Positions 48,480-57,324 are shown, numbered from the stretch's first letter. The stretch is DNA of 64,000 bases from Marinobacterium stanieri (GCF_900155945.1 NZ_FTMN01000008.1:162779-226778); one strand, 5' to 3'. Notes: generated by a model not told the origin, from the letters alone. Made by a program: numbers and translations.

Positions 48480-49700
48480 CTAGATGTCGGAGTAGCGCAA
48501 GGCGGCCTCTTTCAGCATCTCCAGAAAATGACTTTGTGTGGGTGTGGGCTGCCAGTCACGACGTACCGTAATGCCGATAGGCCGGCGTGTGTGGCTCAGG
48601 GAGAAGGGGATGACACTGAGGATGCCCTGACGTAATTCATGCTCCACCTGATGGGTGGAAATCAGGGTCAAACGGTCACTGCCTCTTAAAAGTTCTCGAA
48701 TAAGTATTTGTGAACTGGTTTCGACGAGGCGGGTGGGGGTGGCAATGCCCCTGTCACTGAACAGGGTATCAAAAAATGCACGTGTAGGGGTTCCACTGCG
48801 GGGCACAACCCAGCTGCACTGGGCCAATTGCTCCAGGCTGAGCGCACTGGCCTTGCGCAGCGGATGGTCCTTGCGTGCCACGATAGCCAGCGGTGGCGAC
48901 AGCAGCTCTTCCTGGATGATGTCGTCGGCGGGCGGTGGAAAGCGCAGGGCACCAATCAACAGGTCCAGATCGCCTGAGCGCAGGTGGAACAGCAGGTCAT
49001 CATAGGGAGCATCAACCACATTGAGACCTATATCCGGATGCGCTTCGCTGAAGCGGTTGATTACATCCGGGAGAATCGAGGTACGGGCCAGGGGCATGCT
49101 GCCCATGACGATCTTGCCCACCTCCCGAAACTGCAGGGCGCTGATCTCGTAGAAGCCCTGTTCAATTTCGGAAAAGCCCAGCTTGGCCGCACGGGACAGA
49201 ATCTCGGCGGCGCGGGTGGGCACTATACCGCTGCGAGTCTTTTCGAATAATGTGATACCCAGCAGACTTTCCAGCTCTCGTCCGGCCCGGTGCAACGATG
49301 ACTGTGACAGCTCCAGATGACGGCTGGCGACACTGAAACTGTGGCTCTCGGTGACGGCTATAAGCGCCCTCAGTTGCGTCGTGGTGAGCAGGGGCAGCAG
49401 TTGTGCCGGGCTGCCCGTTTGCGCCTGGCTGCTCTTCAGGGCAGCACGGATACCTCGTTCCAAGTAGTCCATGCAACGCCCCACACGGTTACGCCAGACC
49501 TCGCCCGATGGCGTCGGAAACATGCCGTTGGAGTGGCGCTCGAACAAGTCCGTTTCCAATAAAGCTTCCAGTTTTCCTATCGCCTGGGTAATCGCCGGTT
49601 GAGACAGAAAAACCTGAGGCGCAGCCTTGCTGATACTGCGGTATTTGGCGACTTCCATGAATACGCGCAGGTGTCGCAGGTTGGGCATTGAAAACTGCAT
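48480..49700 (-). CDS. LysR-type regulator with two tandem HTH domains, lig cluster
   Basis: At 406 residues it is about 100 longer than usual LysR proteins. Residues about 8-65 form a LysR HTH ('FMEVAKYRSISKAAPQVFLSQPAITQAIGKLE') and residues about 106-168 a second one ('LIAVTESHSFSVASRHLELSQSSLHRAGRELE'). One effector-binding domain follows (about 190-400). It is divergent from ligJ across a 184-bp gap with two nested inverted repeats and lies upstream of ligC, which has two more. It most likely activates both lig transcripts with a pathway intermediate as ligand. GbpR/GalR-like LysR proteins are the nearest idea for the effector part. Confidence 0.85.
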   Translation of the reverse strand: MQFSMPNLRHLRVFMEVAKYRSISKAAPQVFLSQPAITQAIGKLEALLETDLFERHSNGMFPTPSGEVWRNRVGRCMDYLERGIRAALKSSQAQTGSPAQLLPLLTTTQLRALIAVTESHSFSVASRHLELSQSSLHRAGRELESLLGITLFEKTRSGIVPTRAAEILSRAAKLGFSEIEQGFYEISALQFREVGKIVMGSMPLARTSILPDVINRFSEAHPDIGLNVVDAPYDDLLFHLRSGDLDLLIGALRFPPPADDIIQEELLSPPLAIVARKDHPLRKASALSLEQLAQCSWVVPRSGTPTRAFFDTLFSDRGIATPTRLVETSSQILIRELLRGSDRLTLISTHQVEHELRQGILSVIPFSLSHTRRPIGITVRRDWQPTPTQSHFLEMLKEAALRYSDI

Positions 49701-49746
49701 GGCGGCTCCGGAAAGGTTGAGTTATCGACGAGGCGTTCTCAAAAAT

Positions 49747-49801
49747 CAATAGTATTGCGGTCAAATTGAAATGGCCAGTCTCCATTTTAGTGCCAATACT
49801 A
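49747..49801. promoter_or_regulatory. Nested inverted repeats between the LysR gene and ligJ
   Basis: TAGTATTG (49750-49757) and CAATACTA (49794-49801) form an outer dyad; AAATGG-N7-CCATTT (49769-49787) is nested inside. CAATAGTATTG at 49747-49757 is itself palindromic. The layout suits a LysR activator with a recognition and an activation site. Confidence 0.6.
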
Positions 49802-49884
49802 GGGGGCATCAGGAAACGCTGCGTTCATTTACGTGATTCAGTCGTGCGATTCAGTTAAAGCAATTCTATTGAAGGTTGTCTGAG

Positions 49885-50898
49885 ATGATTATCGATTGTC
49901 ATGGTCACTACACCACCACGCCGCCGCAGGTAGGTGAGTACCGAGAAAAACAAAAAGAAGCGGTCGCCAAGGACCCCGATTTCATCGGTGAGAAAGGTCA
50001 GATCATCATCAGTGATGATGAGATCCGTGAAACCATCGAAAAGAACCAGCTGCGCCTGCAGCAGGAACGCGGCACCGACCTGACCATCTTCTCGCCGCGT
50101 GCGAGCTGGATGGGTCACCATATCGGTAACGAGCATACCAGCCAGTTCTGGACCGAACATCAGAACGATCTGATTCGCCGCGTCTGTGATCTGTTCCCGA
50201 AAAACTTTGCCCCTGTTGCGCAGCTGCCGCAGTCGCCGGGTGTTGATCCGGCCAAGTCCGTACCTGAAATCGTGCGGACCATTGAGCAGATGGGCTTTAT
50301 CGGCATCAACCTGAACCCGGACCCCAGTGGCGGTCACTGGAACGGTTCCTCTTTGGCGGACCGCTCCTTCTACCCGATCTATGAAAAGATGGTCGAGTAC
50401 GATATCCCGGCCATGGTGCACGTGAGTGCGGCCTGCAACGAGTGCTTTCACACCACCGGCTCACACTACCTGGGTGCCGACACTACCGGCTTCCAACAGC
50501 TGATGATGTCCGATGTGTTCAAGGACTTCCCCGAGCTGAAAATCATTATCCCGCATGGCGGTGGTGCTGTTCCCTATCACTGGGGCCGTTTCCGTGGCAT
50601 GGCGCTGGACCAGGGCTTCGAGCTGGAAGAGCGCGTACTCAACAACATCTACTTCGATACCTGTGTGTACCATCAGCGCGGTATCGACCTGTTGCTTGAT
50701 ATTGTCCCCACCAAGAACATCCTGTTCGCCTCCGAAATGATCGGCGCGGTCCGCGGGGTCGACCCGGAGACAGGTCATTTCTTCGATGACACCAAGCGTT
50801 ATATCGACGGCAATACTGCCCTGACTGCTGAGCAGAAGCAGGAGATCTTCGAGCACAACAGCCGTCGTGTATTCAGTCGCCTGCAAATTCCGGCCTGA
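49885..50898 (+). CDS. ligJ: 4-Oxalomesaconate hydratase LigJ
   Basis: The 337-residue amidohydrolase-superfamily protein starts [11 protein letters not shown] (metal-binding HxH) and contains '[13 protein letters not shown]', '[29 protein letters not shown]', '[18 protein letters not shown]' and the late Asp region '[13 protein letters not shown]'. It hydrates 4-oxalomesaconate to 4-carboxy-4-hydroxy-2-oxoadipate, a zinc-dependent step of the 4,5-cleavage pathway. The ATG at 49885 (GAAGG 9 bp upstream) is preferred over an in-frame TTG at 49876. It is the first gene of a six-gene operon. Confidence 0.92.
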   Translation: MIIDCHGHYTTTPPQVGEYREKQKEAVAKDPDFIGEKGQIIISDDEIRETIEKNQLRLQQERGTDLTIFSPRASWMGHHIGNEHTSQFWTEHQNDLIRRVCDLFPKNFAPVAQLPQSPGVDPAKSVPEIVRTIEQMGFIGINLNPDPSGGHWNGSSLADRSFYPIYEKMVEYDIPAMVHVSAACNECFHTTGSHYLGADTTGFQQLMMSDVFKDFPELKIIIPHGGGAVPYHWGRFRGMALDQGFELEERVLNNIYFDTCVYHQRGIDLLLDIVPTKNILFASEMIGAVRGVDPETGHFFDDTKRYIDGNTALTAEQKQEIFEHNSRRVFSRLQIPA

Positions 50899-50912
50899 GG
50901 GAGGAGTCGAGC

Positions 50913-51590
50913 ATGAGAGAGAATATTGTCGTACAGAATATTGAACGCGCCGAGCAGAGCGTGATCGATGGTCTGGCCGAATGTGGCGTGGCCACCATTC
51001 ATGAGGCTCAGGGCCGTGTCGGTTTGCTGGCGCATTATATGCGTCCTATCCAGCAGGATGTGGCGGTCGCCGGTTCTGCCGTGACGATCTCCGGTGCTGC
51101 CGGTGACAACTGGATGATGCATGTAGCCATCGAGCAATGTCAGCCCGGTGACATGATGGTGTTTGCGCCCACATCTCCTTCGGTTCATGGTTTCTTCGGT
51201 GACCTGCTGGCAACCTCGGCACAGTCCCGCGGCGTTGTTGGTCTGATCATCGATGGCGGCGTGCGTGATACCCGTGACCTGCGCCAGATGAACTTCCCGG
51301 TCTGGTCCAAGGCGGTCTTCGCCGAAGGCACCATCAAGGAGACACTGGGCTCGGTGAATATACCGATGGTGTGTGCTGATGCGCTGATCCATCCCGGTGA
51401 TGTGATCGTGGCCGATGATGACGGTGTTGTCGTTGTACGCCGCGAGAAGGCTGCCGAAGTGCTGGAGCTGGCGCAGAAGCGTATGGCGCTTGAAGAGTCC
51501 AAGCGCGTGCGCATGGCCAACGGCGAGCTGGGTCTGGATATCTATGACATGCGCCCGCGTCTGAAAGAGAAGGGCCTGAAGTATGTCTAA
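50913..51590 (+). CDS. ligK: 4-Carboxy-4-hydroxy-2-oxoadipate aldolase / oxaloacetate decarboxylase LigK
   Basis: The 225-residue RraA-like class II aldolase has '[19 protein letters not shown]', the pyruvate/metal motif '[28 protein letters not shown]' and '[22 protein letters not shown]'. It cleaves the last intermediate to pyruvate and oxaloacetate. It follows ligJ by 14 bp; its stop overlaps the start of the next gene by 8 bp (ATGTCTAA), which indicates coupled translation. Confidence 0.93.
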   Translation: MRENIVVQNIERAEQSVIDGLAECGVATIHEAQGRVGLLAHYMRPIQQDVAVAGSAVTISGAAGDNWMMHVAIEQCQPGDMMVFAPTSPSVHGFFGDLLATSAQSRGVVGLIIDGGVRDTRDLRQMNFPVWSKAVFAEGTIKETLGSVNIPMVCADALIHPGDVIVADDDGVVVVRREKAAEVLELAQKRMALEESKRVRMANGELGLDIYDMRPRLKEKGLKYV

Positions 51591-52647
51591 GGGCATACGC
51601 TGCATGTGGATGCGCGGCGGTACCTCCAAGGGAGGCTACTTCCTCGCATCTGATCTGCCCTCTGATGTGGCCGAGCGCGATGCCTTTCTGCTGGGCATGA
51701 TGGGCTCGCCAGACCCGCGCCAGATTGATGGCATGGGCGGCGCTGACCCGCTCACCTCAAAGGTCGCGGTGGTGAAAGCGTCCGAGCGTGATGATGCCGA
51801 TGTGGATTACCTGTTCCTGCAGGTATTCGTGGATCAGGCCATCGTCACCGATGCGCAGAACTGCGGCAACATCCTCGCCGGTGTGGGCCCCTTCGCGATT
51901 GAACGTGGTCTGGTTAAGGCAGAGGATGGCGAAACTGAAGTGCGTATCTATATGGAAAATACCGGTCAGATCGCCCGTGCCCGTGTCAGTACGCCCAACG
52001 CACAGGTGAGTTACTCAGGCGATGCCCGTATCGACGGTGTGCCGGGCAGTTCAGCGGCGGTGCCCATTACCTTCGAGGATACCGCCGGTTCCAGCTGTGG
52101 TGCCTTGCTGCCGACCGGTAATGCAGTCGACGTGATCGATGGTGTTGAGGTTACGTTGATCGACAACGGTATGCCGGTTGTGGTGATGCGCGCCGAGGAT
52201 ATGGGCATCAGCGGTACTGAGTCTCGCGAAGAGCTGGAAGCCAATACGGCCCTGCGAGAAAAGCTGGAGTCGATTCGGCTGCAGGCCGGTCCAATGATGA
52301 ACCTGGGTGACGTAAGCGAGAAATCGGTCCCCAAAATGAGCATGGTCAGCCCGGCGATCAATGGCGGCGCCCTTTCTACGCGTACCTTTATTCCGCATCG
52401 CTGCCATGCCTCCATCGGTGTGCTGGGCGCAGTGAGTGTGGCCACGGCTGCCGTGCTGACCGGTTCACCCGCTGCTGCCGTGGCTGATATTCCCGTTGGT
52501 GCCCGTAAAACCCTGTCGGTGGAGCATCCGATTGGCGAAATGAGCGTGATTCTGGACATGGACAGCACTGGCCAGGTCACTTCTGCCGCCATCCTGCGCA
52601 CGGCGCGCAAGCTGTTTGATGGCGTCGTATTTGCCCATAATAATTAA
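51583..52647 (+). CDS. ligU: 4-Oxalomesaconate tautomerase (GalD/LigU, PrpF family)
   Basis: The 354-residue PrpF-family isomerase has the signature '[23 protein letters not shown]', '[16 protein letters not shown]', '[19 protein letters not shown]' and a C-terminal half related by internal duplication ('[34 protein letters not shown]'). In Pseudomonas the equivalent GalD converts the keto and enol forms of 4-oxalomesaconate, in Sphingobium LigU shifts its double bond. Either activity fits between LigI and LigJ here. Confidence 0.9.
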   Translation: MSKGIRCMWMRGGTSKGGYFLASDLPSDVAERDAFLLGMMGSPDPRQIDGMGGADPLTSKVAVVKASERDDADVDYLFLQVFVDQAIVTDAQNCGNILAGVGPFAIERGLVKAEDGETEVRIYMENTGQIARARVSTPNAQVSYSGDARIDGVPGSSAAVPITFEDTAGSSCGALLPTGNAVDVIDGVEVTLIDNGMPVVVMRAEDMGISGTESREELEANTALREKLESIRLQAGPMMNLGDVSEKSVPKMSMVSPAINGGALSTRTFIPHRCHASIGVLGAVSVATAAVLTGSPAAAVADIPVGARKTLSVEHPIGEMSVILDMDSTGQVTSAAILRTARKLFDGVVFAHNN

Positions 52648-52668
52648 CTGAGAACCAGGTGTAGCAAG

Positions 52669-53541
52669 ATGATGGATCCTGATTACCTTCCGTTCCATGC
52701 CAACCCGAGCAAGCCTGCGTTCAAGGCGCCCGAGGGTGCCGTGGATGCCCATTGCCACGTGTTTGGTCCGGCGGACAAGTTTCCCTACCACCCCAAGCGC
52801 AAGTACACGCCCTGTGATGCGTCCAAGGAAAAACTGTTTGAGTTGCGTGACTACCTGGGTTTCTCCCGCAATGTGATCGTGCAGGCCTCCTGCCATGGCA
52901 CCGATAATGCAGCGCTGATCGATGCGCTGGAAAGCGCCGGTGAGTTGGCCCGCGGTGTGGCGGTGGTTGATCCGGCCATCAGCGAAGACGAACTCAGGGC
53001 GATGGACGCAGCCGGTGTACGTGCCGTGCGCTTCAACTTCGTTAAGCGTCTGGTGGACACCACACCCAAAGAGGTATTCCTGTCGATTGCCGAGAAGATC
53101 AAGCCGCTGGGCTGGCATATCGTGGTGTATTTCGAAGCACCGGACCTGGAAGAGCTGACGCCCTTCCTGAATGAGCTGAACACCACGATTGTGGTTGATC
53201 ACATGGGGCGTCCCGATGTGACCAAGGGTGTGGACCATCCGGATTTTCAGCGCTTTATCGACCTGATGAAGAACAACGACAAAATCTGGACCAAGGTGTC
53301 CTGCCCTGAGCGTTTGACCCAGACCCCGCCGGACTATTCCGATGTGGTGCCGTTTGCCAAAACACTGGTGGAAACCTTCCCGGACCGCGTGCTCTGGGGC
53401 ACCGACTGGCCGCACCCGAATATGAAATCCCATACGCCGGATGATGGTCAGCTGGTGGATGTTATCCCGCAGATCGCCCCCACGGCCGAGTTGCAGCAAA
53501 AGCTGCTGATCGACAACCCGATGCGACTTTACTGGTCGTAA
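52669..53541 (+). CDS. ligI: 2-Pyrone-4,6-dicarboxylate hydrolase LigI
   Basis: The 290-residue amidohydrolase has an N-terminal HxH ('VDAHCHVFGPADKFPY'), 'AVRFNFVKRLVD', 'IVVDHMGRPDV' and the conserved Asp in 'VLWGTDWPHPNM'. LigI opens the pyrone ring made by LigC to give 4-oxalomesaconate and is one of the few amidohydrolases that work without metal. The presence of both LigI and LigC supports the pyrone branch instead of the gallate-only route. Confidence 0.93.
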   Translation: MMDPDYLPFHANPSKPAFKAPEGAVDAHCHVFGPADKFPYHPKRKYTPCDASKEKLFELRDYLGFSRNVIVQASCHGTDNAALIDALESAGELARGVAVVDPAISEDELRAMDAAGVRAVRFNFVKRLVDTTPKEVFLSIAEKIKPLGWHIVVYFEAPDLEELTPFLNELNTTIVVDHMGRPDVTKGVDHPDFQRFIDLMKNNDKIWTKVSCPERLTQTPPDYSDVVPFAKTLVETFPDRVLWGTDWPHPNMKSHTPDDGQLVDVIPQIAPTAELQQKLLIDNPMRLYWS

Positions 53542-53557
53542 CTGAGGAGGGTTCAGT

Positions 53558-53920
53558 ATGAGTTCCAAACATCGCGACATTCCGGGCACCATTTTCTTTG
53601 ACGGTGCCATGGCCACCAAAGGCTATGCACTGAATAAAATGTGCTTTTCATTCAACAACGCCGAAGGCCGTGAAGCGTTCAAGCAGGATGAAGCTGCCTA
53701 TTGCGACAAGTTCGGACTGACCGAGGTCCAGAAAGAAGCCGTGCTTAAACGTGACATCATGACGCTGGAGCGCGAGGGCGGCAGCATCTACTACCTGGCC
53801 AAGTTTGCGGGTGTGCTCGGCCTCAACGTGCAGGATGTCGGCGGCATTCAAACCGGCCGCACCACAGAAGAATTTCAGGCCTATCTAGACAGTCAGGGCA
53901 GGGGGAAAAACAATGGCTAA
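53558..53920 (+). CDS. ligA: Protocatechuate 4,5-dioxygenase alpha subunit LigA
   Basis: The 120-residue helical protein matches the LigA family ('MATKGYALNKMCFSFNNAEGREAFKQDEAAYCDKFGLTEVQKEAVLKRDIM', 'AGVLGLNVQDVGG'). It covers the active site of LigB and helps bind substrate. Its stop overlaps the ligB start by 8 bp (ATGGCTAA). Confidence 0.95.
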   Translation: MSSKHRDIPGTIFFDGAMATKGYALNKMCFSFNNAEGREAFKQDEAAYCDKFGLTEVQKEAVLKRDIMTLEREGGSIYYLAKFAGVLGLNVQDVGGIQTGRTTEEFQAYLDSQGRGKNNG

Positions 53921-54752
53921 AATCATCGGTGGTATCACCACCTCCCACATTCCGGCGATCGGCATCGCCATGGATAAGGGCATTGAAGACACCCCTTACT
54001 GGAAAGATTTCTTTGCCGGCTACCCGCCCATTCGCGAGTGGCTGAACAAGGAACAGCCGGATATTGCCATCGTGTTCTACAACGATCACGGCCTGGAGAT
54101 GTTCCTCGATAAGAAGCCGACCTTCGCGATCGGTTGTGCACCCCAGTATGAAAATGCGGATGAGGGCTGGGGTATCGCCACTATTCCACCGGTGACCGGT
54201 GAAACCGAGCTGTCCTGGCACATCATCAATGAGCTGGTAGAAAACGACTTCGACCCGACCGTGTGTCAGGACATCAAGGTGGATCATGGCCTGACCGTAC
54301 CGCTGTCGATCATGTACCCCGGTCGCAACTACCAGCACATGAAAGTGATCCCGGTGTGCATCAACTGCGAGCGTCACCCCATGCCCAAGCCTTCACGCTG
54401 CTTCGCGCTGGGTCAGGCGATTGGCCGTGCGGTAGAGTCGTTTGAAGGCGACCAGAAAGTTGTTGTCTTTGGTACCGGTGGCCTGTCCCACCAGCTGGAC
54501 GGTGAGCGTGCCGGCATTATCAATGCTGACTTCGATATCGAATGCATGGACAAATTGGTGAGCGATCCTGAAGCTCTGACCAAGTACAGCATCGACGACC
54601 TGGTCGAAATTGCTGGTGCTCAAGGCGTAGAACTGAATATGTGGATCGCCATGCGCGGCTGCATGCTGGGTGATGTGGAAGAGGTTCACCGCAACTATGT
54701 GGCGCCGATTTCCAATACCGGTGCCGGTACTCAACTGTTGCTGAACAAGTAA
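53913..54752 (+). CDS. ligB: Protocatechuate 4,5-dioxygenase beta subunit LigB
   Basis: The 279-residue catalytic subunit of the type II extradiol dioxygenases has iron-ligand His in 'GGITTSHIPAIGIA' and 'FYNDHGLEMF', a Glu in the C-terminal part, and 'VVFGTGGLSHQLDGERAG' with the catalytic His. It cleaves protocatechuate between C4 and C5 with non-haem Fe(II). Protocatechuate from mobA, pobA and quiC converges here. It ends the operon; a terminator lies 24 bp after the stop. Confidence 0.96.
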   Translation: MAKIIGGITTSHIPAIGIAMDKGIEDTPYWKDFFAGYPPIREWLNKEQPDIAIVFYNDHGLEMFLDKKPTFAIGCAPQYENADEGWGIATIPPVTGETELSWHIINELVENDFDPTVCQDIKVDHGLTVPLSIMYPGRNYQHMKVIPVCINCERHPMPKPSRCFALGQAIGRAVESFEGDQKVVVFGTGGLSHQLDGERAGIINADFDIECMDKLVSDPEALTKYSIDDLVEIAGAQGVELNMWIAMRGCMLGDVEEVHRNYVAPISNTGAGTQLLLNK

Positions 54753-54758
54753 TAGTTA

Positions 54759-54804
54759 CCCAGAAATCATCGCTCAACGCCCCGTCAGCTGCGGGGCGTT
54801 TTTT
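54759..54804 (+). repeat. Direct repeat copy 1 (ligB terminator)
   Basis: 46 bp from CCCAGAAATCATC to the T-run. It is identical to 56021-56066 except at three inner positions and the last base. It contains the ligB terminator. Confidence 0.85.
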
Positions 54805-54805
54805 T
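54776..54805 (+). terminator. Intrinsic terminator of the lig operon
   Basis: AACGCCCCG / CGGGGCGTT (9 bp, 7-nt loop) plus seven T. Confidence 0.9.
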
Positions 54806-54875
54806 GCGTATTACTCTCTGATTACCGGCCACCTAAGACAAGAGCGGCCATTTAAATAGCCTTCTAATTTATTTT

Positions 54876-55382
54876 TTAGAGAGAAGGGCAGTAACCATCT
54901 AATGACGATGTGAATTGTCCCCAGCTTGGTAACAACCGAGCTTCACGTGCCATATCCAAGCAGTCACTGTAGCTAGGCTTGGAATCGTTTAAGCAGGAAC
55001 GTGTTTGCATAGCGTCTGATTTAAACAGCTCACTATTAAGTACGTGTCTTAAAAAATCCACATATATTAAGTCGAGGTTAGACTCTTTGCTCTCTGCAAG
55101 CACCTGAAAGGACAAAACGAATGAAAGCCTTAGGTGGCTGAACTTATCCTCAGGGTAATTATGTGGATAGATGAAACTGTTCATGACACCTGCAGTAATA
55201 TCAGCAAGTGCCTCAGGATCCTTTGATTTAACCAAAGGCCAGGCGGTACACCACGCCTGTTGTGTGTTACCATTATTGACTTGGCTTAACACACTGTCTT
55301 GAATATCACGCCATTTTTCCTTTTCGCCACCATAGGAAAATGCTGAAAAAAATATCAACGAACTTGCTATGAGATTTTTCAT
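54876..55382 (-). CDS. Secreted protein of unknown function, possible immunity/partner protein
   Basis: I do not recognise the family. The 168-residue protein has a signal peptide (MKNLIASSLIFFSAFSYGG), then a mainly helical mature part with four cysteines ('AWCTAW', 'RSCLNDSKPSYSDCLDMA', 'DGYCPSL'), enough for two disulfides in the periplasm. Its ATG is 1 bp after the stop of the metallopeptidase-like gene with no ribosome site of its own, so translation is coupled. The gene is clearly AT-rich compared with its neighbours. The pairing suggests a periplasmic immunity or chaperone role for its partner; this is inference. Confidence 0.7.
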   Translation of the reverse strand: MKNLIASSLIFFSAFSYGGEKEKWRDIQDSVLSQVNNGNTQQAWCTAWPLVKSKDPEALADITAGVMNSFIYPHNYPEDKFSHLRLSFVLSFQVLAESKESNLDLIYVDFLRHVLNSELFKSDAMQTRSCLNDSKPSYSDCLDMAREARLLPSWGQFTSSLDGYCPSL

Positions 55383-55383
55383 A

Positions 55384-55842
55384 TTATTTTATAAATGGGA
55401 TTACTAATTTATATATTTCAATGTCAGGCCAGCCATCACCTCTGAACCCATGCATGAGGTAATAATAATCTCGGATCATTTGTGCCTGCTGCTCTATACC
55501 TAAATCATTAAAGTTTGTATCGGGACTTAATGGTAGGTAATCGTATGATCTCTCAAAAGTGCCTCTTAACTTTACATTTATTTTATTTTGATGTTGCCAT
55601 ACATGTCCCAATTCATGTATGAATGTTGCCCTTTTATGAATGTCGGCGTTGTAAAAATTACTGCTGTATTGATTACTGCCTTGTGGATAATAGATGTTTC
55701 CATTAGGTGCCATTGCTCTATCTTTTGGCTGAAAAAACTGCCATTTTCTATTGTAAATTCTTATCTTGGAATAATCTATTTCATTAAAGAAAACACTTCT
55801 TGCTAGCTCTTTTTCACCAGGTGTGAGATATCTGAAATCCAT
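55384..55842 (-). CDS. HExxH metallopeptidase-like protein, Vgr-related family
   Basis: The 152-residue protein begins 'RYLTPGEKELARSVFFNEIDYSKIRI', carries the zinc motif HELGH at residues 76-80, and a possible third ligand Glu at 117 in 'GIEQQAQMI'. The pattern (LTPGE..LA, W..FQP, MAP.G.IY, FIHE..HVWQ, YDY, G.EQQA) is that of proteins annotated as Vgr-related and found near type VI spike or phage-tail genes. No signal peptide is seen and no T6SS genes are in the window. AAGGA lies 8 bp before the ATG. AT-rich composition suggests transfer. A toxin/effector role is inferred from family and partner. Confidence 0.72.
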   Translation of the reverse strand: MDFRYLTPGEKELARSVFFNEIDYSKIRIYNRKWQFFQPKDRAMAPNGNIYYPQGSNQYSSNFYNADIHKRATFIHELGHVWQHQNKINVKLRGTFERSYDYLPLSPDTNFNDLGIEQQAQMIRDYYYLMHGFRGDGWPDIEIYKLVIPFIK

Positions 55843-56326
55843 TTAAATTCCTTTTTAAAAATGGTGATAAAAATATCTTATAAATATTACTATTATATTG
55901 ATGAATCTTTCAACTGTATGAAAATTGCAACGTGATTTTTGAAAATTTTCATGCATTTATATGATGATCAAGACGCTTAATCTTAATGAAGACGACCTTC
56001 GACTAAATAGACATACATTGCCCAAAAATCATCGCTCAACGCCCCGCCTGCTGCGGGGCGTTTTTTGTCCAGGGCTGCACTTCTTTGGTGCTGAACCTGT
56101 CTTTTTCTCATATTTCCGTGCACAAACCTGAGTGTTCCTATAGGTCCTGTTGGCTAACCGACTGAAACCAAAGACTTTCATTTTTAGTGTTGTTGGATGG
56201 TCACACTGGTTGATCTGAAGGCCTTTGCTAGCCTTCCCTAGCTGTCTGCTTCCTGTGCCAGGGGGCAAGCGACAGGCTCTATGGGCCATAAATCGAATAC
56301 TGTATTCAGGGGATAGGGAGTGTGTG
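55843..56326. other. 484-bp intergenic region with the second terminator copy
   Basis: 55843-56020 is very AT-rich and probably holds the promoter of the minus-strand cassette. 56021-56066 is the duplicated terminator. 56067-56326 returns to normal composition and is the leader of the RTX gene; GAAGG / CCTTC near 56217-56240 is a weak dyad. No other gene is seen. Confidence 0.6.
56021..56066 (+). repeat. Direct repeat copy 2 (duplicate of the ligB terminator)
   Basis: CCCAAAAATCATCGCTCAAC, then AACGCCCCG / CGGGGCGTT and T6. It follows no plus-strand gene in the cassette, so it is best explained as a duplication of the copy at 54759. Confidence 0.85.
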
Positions 56327-57058
56327 ATGGCTGATTATGATGGAACCAATGCTGCGGACCTCATTGAAGGCTCTGATGAAGCTGACGTTATCAGCGGCGG
56401 TAATGGCGGTGATGAAATCTATGGCCGTAAAGGCAAGGACAAGATAGACGGCGGCAACGGCAAGGATGAAATTCGTGGCAACTGGGGTGCGGATGAAATT
56501 CACGGAGGTAATGGCAAGGATTTGCTTCTGGGTGGCCGCCATGCCGACGAAATTTACGGCAATAATGGCAGTGACGAGATAAACGGTGGCCTGGGCAAGG
56601 ATAGCCTTTATGGTGGTCGGGGGGATGACCTGATCATGGGAGGCCGTGGCGACGACCAGATAGATGGTGGCAAGGGGGATGATGTTATCTACTCCGGCCT
56701 GGGTGAAGACATGCTGAGCGGTGGCAAGGGCTCGGACCTGTTTGTCTTCGATGAGGTGGATGATACAGAGCCCGTGAATGTGGATTTGGGTGATCTTGGG
56801 CCAGGAGGCCTCGCTGCATATCTTGCATATTTAGCTTCACTTGATGAAGGCGTCATTCAAACCAAAACCATCACTGATTTCACCTCAGATGTAGACTCGG
56901 GCGATAAGCTGAATGTCTCTACTTATGACAGTTTTGATGAGGTGGTGTGGGAATACAGCGAGGATGCCGGTGGCGTGCTCATGCAGTTGGATGTGGATGA
57001 ATATGTGTTGCTGACCGGCGTGATGGAGTTGGTTGAGACCGACTTTATATTTATCTGA
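56327..57058 (+). CDS. Small RTX calcium-binding repeat protein
   Basis: The 243-residue acidic protein consists of about a dozen RTX nonapeptides (GGxGxDxxx; e.g. 'GGNGGDEIYGRKGKDKIDGGNGKDEI') in residues about 15-140, then a C-terminal region (about 150-243) ending in a hydrophobic acidic stretch 'ELVETDFIFI' like type I secretion signals. Such repeats fold on Ca2+ outside the cell. There is no enzymatic domain and no HlyB/D/TolC genes nearby, so the exporter must be elsewhere. The ATG at 56327 has GGAG upstream; a longer in-frame start at 56225 is rejected. Confidence 0.85.
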   Translation: MADYDGTNAADLIEGSDEADVISGGNGGDEIYGRKGKDKIDGGNGKDEIRGNWGADEIHGGNGKDLLLGGRHADEIYGNNGSDEINGGLGKDSLYGGRGDDLIMGGRGDDQIDGGKGDDVIYSGLGEDMLSGGKGSDLFVFDEVDDTEPVNVDLGDLGPGGLAAYLAYLASLDEGVIQTKTITDFTSDVDSGDKLNVSTYDSFDEVVWEYSEDAGGVLMQLDVDEYVLLTGVMELVETDFIFI

Positions 57059-57069
57059 TCCGAAAGAAG

Positions 57070-57107
57070 GCTCTTAAGAGCAGAAACTGGCGGAAGGGGA
57101 GCGCCAG
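57070..57107 (-). terminator. Weak hairpins between the RTX gene and tatA
   Basis: CTGGCG / CGCCAG (57087-57107) is followed on the minus strand by TTTCTGC; GCTCTTAAGAGC (57070-57081) is a 12-bp palindrome. Together they may end the convergent transcripts. Confidence 0.4.
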
Positions 57108-57120
57108 CTCCTGCACTGCG

Positions 57121-57267
57121 TTACTCGTCGTGATTGACCGCTTTGCGAAACGAACTCAATGCACTGCCCAGGTCCGTACCTGCCGAGCGCAGTTTGTGGG
57201 TGCCAAACAGCAGCATAATGATTGCAAATACAATCAACAGCTGCCAGATACTGATACCAGCGAGCAT
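57121..57267 (-). CDS. TatA/TatE-like twin-arginine translocase protein, 48 aa
   Basis: This short gene encodes [20 protein letters not shown], then [20 protein letters not shown] and RKAVNHDE. It has one N-terminal membrane helix, the FG hinge at the membrane edge and the amphipathic helix ('[19 protein letters not shown]') that define TatA/TatE. It lacks the long charged tail of standard TatA. No tatB or tatC is nearby. It is 57 bp downstream of an amidase with a clear twin-arginine signal and in the same orientation, so it may be a dedicated or auxiliary pore subunit. AAAGGT precedes the ATG. Confidence 0.85.
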   Translation of the reverse strand: MLAGISIWQLLIVFAIIMLLFGTHKLRSAGTDLGSALSSFRKAVNHDE

Positions 57268-57324
57268 GGCGATTACCTTTTTAAGCTGTCGGGAACGAGA
57301 GGGCCTGAGCCCTCTCAGTTTCGG

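Noticed and set aside
52465..53619. 384-codon minus-strand open frame across ligU and ligI
   Set aside because: Shadow frame over two well-supported genes with coupled operon spacing.
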